From the NCBI GenBank assembly GCA_947631755.1, contig CANRMO010000148.1, forward strand, positions 1-6,260: a stretch of 6,260 nt of DNA. The letters are read 5' to 3'. Of the stretch, positions 5,344-6,260 are shown in pieces (position 1 is the stretch's first letter; every line of letters begins with the position of its first letter). Position numbers and translations under genes: made by a program. Under the pieces are notes generated by a model. The model was not told the origin of the DNA, did not search any database, and saw only the letters and a list, made by a program, of their open reading frames with translations. This DNA is from an uncultured Lachnospiraceae bacterium. Its GTDB lineage: Bacteria > Bacillota > Clostridia > Lachnospirales > Lachnospiraceae.

Positions 5344-6260
5344 GAAATCCATTATCGTCAGCAGTGACAGAGTTAGAACCCTCGGGGATCCGCCGGTTTT
5401 TTGATATCGCAAACACGATGGACCATGTGATATCCCTGGGGGTGGGAGAGCCGGACTTTGACACGCCGTGGCATGTCAGGGAAGAGGGGATCTATTCGCT
5501 GGAAAAGGGGCGCACATTCTACACATCCAATGCGGGGATGACGGAGCTCAGGAACGAGATCAGCAGGTATCTTGGACGCCGTTTTCATCTGCCCTATACG
5601 CCGGATGAGGTGCTCGTGACTGTGGGGGGCAGCGAGGCCATTGACGTCGCGTTCCGCACCATGCTGGATCCGGGCGACGAGGTGATCGTCCCGGAACCCT
5701 GCTTTGTCTCCTATGCTCCCTGTGCCAAAATGGCGGGCGGGGTTCCGGTGAGCCTCCCGCTGGAGGAAAAGGACTGCTTTAAACTGACGCGGGAAAAACT
5801 TTTATCGGCGATTACAGAGAAAACGAAAATACTTGTACTCCCCTTTCCGAATAACCCGACAGGGGCCATTATGACAGCGGAGGAGCTGCAGGACATCGCA
5901 GACATTGTGAGAGAGCGTGATTTGTTTGTACTCTCTGATGAGATTTATTCGGAGCTCAGTTACCAGGGAGATCATGTGTCCATCGCCTCCCTTCCCGGCA
6001 TGGCGGAGAGAACGGTGGTCATCAACGGTTTTTCCAAATCTTATGCCATGACCGGCTGGAGGCTGGGATATGCAGCTGCCCCGGAGGAGATCATCCGGCA
6101 GATGACGAAAGTGCATCAGTATGTGATTATGTGTGCGCCGACCACGAGCCAGTATGCGGCGGTTGAGGCGCTCCGGAATGGTGACAGGGATGTGGCCCGG
6201 ATGAGGGAGAGCTATGATGAGAGAAGACGCTTTCTCGTAAAAGAATTAAATCAGATGGGG
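5340..6260 (+). CDS. Fold-type I PLP-dependent aminotransferase, class I/II (3' end outside window)
   Basis: The frame starts with ATG at 5340, overlapping the regulator's stop as ATGA. It stays open for 307 codons to the right edge; the family usually has about 390 residues, so about a fifth is missing. Seen: substrate-side motif ISLGVGEPDFDTPWHV near the N-terminus, FYTSNAGMTELR, the cofactor-contact region VGGSEAIDVAFRTMLDPGDEV, PFPNNPTGAIM with Asn 172, LSDEIYSEL with Asp 200 and Tyr 203, and FSKSYAMTGWRLGY with the Schiff-base Lys 233 (bases 6036-6038). All visible catalytic residues are intact; the C-terminal substrate-carboxylate arginine lies outside. The enzyme should move an amino group between an amino acid and a 2-oxo acid in the cytoplasm, in the aspartate/aromatic aminotransferase group (COG0436 type); the substrate cannot be told from sequence. 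Only a weak AAAGGCAG lies upstream (5321-5328), which with the overlap suggests translational coupling to the Lrp gene. Confidence 0.95.
   Translation, partial: MRNPLSSAVTELEPSGIRRFFDIANTMDHVISLGVGEPDFDTPWHVREEGIYSLEKGRTFYTSNAGMTELRNEISRYLGRRFHLPYTPDEVLVTVGGSEAIDVAFRTMLDPGDEVIVPEPCFVSYAPCAKMAGGVPVSLPLEEKDCFKLTREKLLSAITEKTKILVLPFPNNPTGAIMTAEELQDIADIVRERDLFVLSDEIYSELSYQGDHVSIASLPGMAERTVVINGFSKSYAMTGWRLGYAAAPEEIIRQMTKVHQYVIMCAPTTSQYAAVEALRNGDRDVARMRESYDERRRFLVKELNQMG

Overview
The window looks like chromosomal DNA of a gut-type anaerobic Firmicute, most likely a member of the Lachnospiraceae or a related clostridial family. This is inferred from the gene families present (a VanW-domain cell-wall protein with a lysine/proline/threonine-rich tail, a B12-type radical SAM/DUF4080 protein, a HypE-like AIR-synthase protein beside an AsnC/Lrp regulator and a class I aminotransferase), from strong AGGAGG-type ribosome binding sites and from moderate base composition. 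No species can be named from the sequence alone. There are no rRNA or tRNA genes, insertion sequences, CRISPR repeats or phage genes; the region reads as ordinary core or near-core chromosome.

Layout. The left third (1-1450, + strand) is the 3' part of a cobalamin-binding-type radical SAM protein. It converges, with a 41-base overlap, on a minus-strand gene (1410-2030) for a 206-residue membrane-anchored protein with TPR-like helices. Only 34 bases from the start of that gene, and pointing the other way, a 31-residue single-pass membrane miniprotein begins (2065-2160). An 81-base spacer with an inverted repeat and a strong ribosome binding site follows. Then comes a 517-residue VanW-domain envelope protein (2242-3795), best started at a TTG codon.

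The right half is a compact same-strand run. It holds a HypE-like AIR-synthase protein (3844-4830), an Lrp/AsnC-family regulator (4858-5343) and a fold-type I PLP aminotransferase (5340 to the right edge, incomplete). Spacings are 48 and 27 bases and then a 4-base ATGA overlap, so these three are probably co-transcribed; the VanW gene may be read into them, because no intrinsic terminator separates it. The regulator and aminotransferase are probably translationally coupled, which suggests a small amino-acid-responsive module. The substrate of the aminotransferase and the reaction of the HypE-like protein cannot be told from sequence.

No clearly new multi-gene system is evident. The points most worth a second look are the 31-residue miniprotein with its internal in-frame repeat, the T8 tract between ribosome binding site and TTG start of the VanW gene, the HypE-like protein that lacks the catalytic C-terminal cysteine, and the acidic predicted recognition helix of the Lrp-like regulator.
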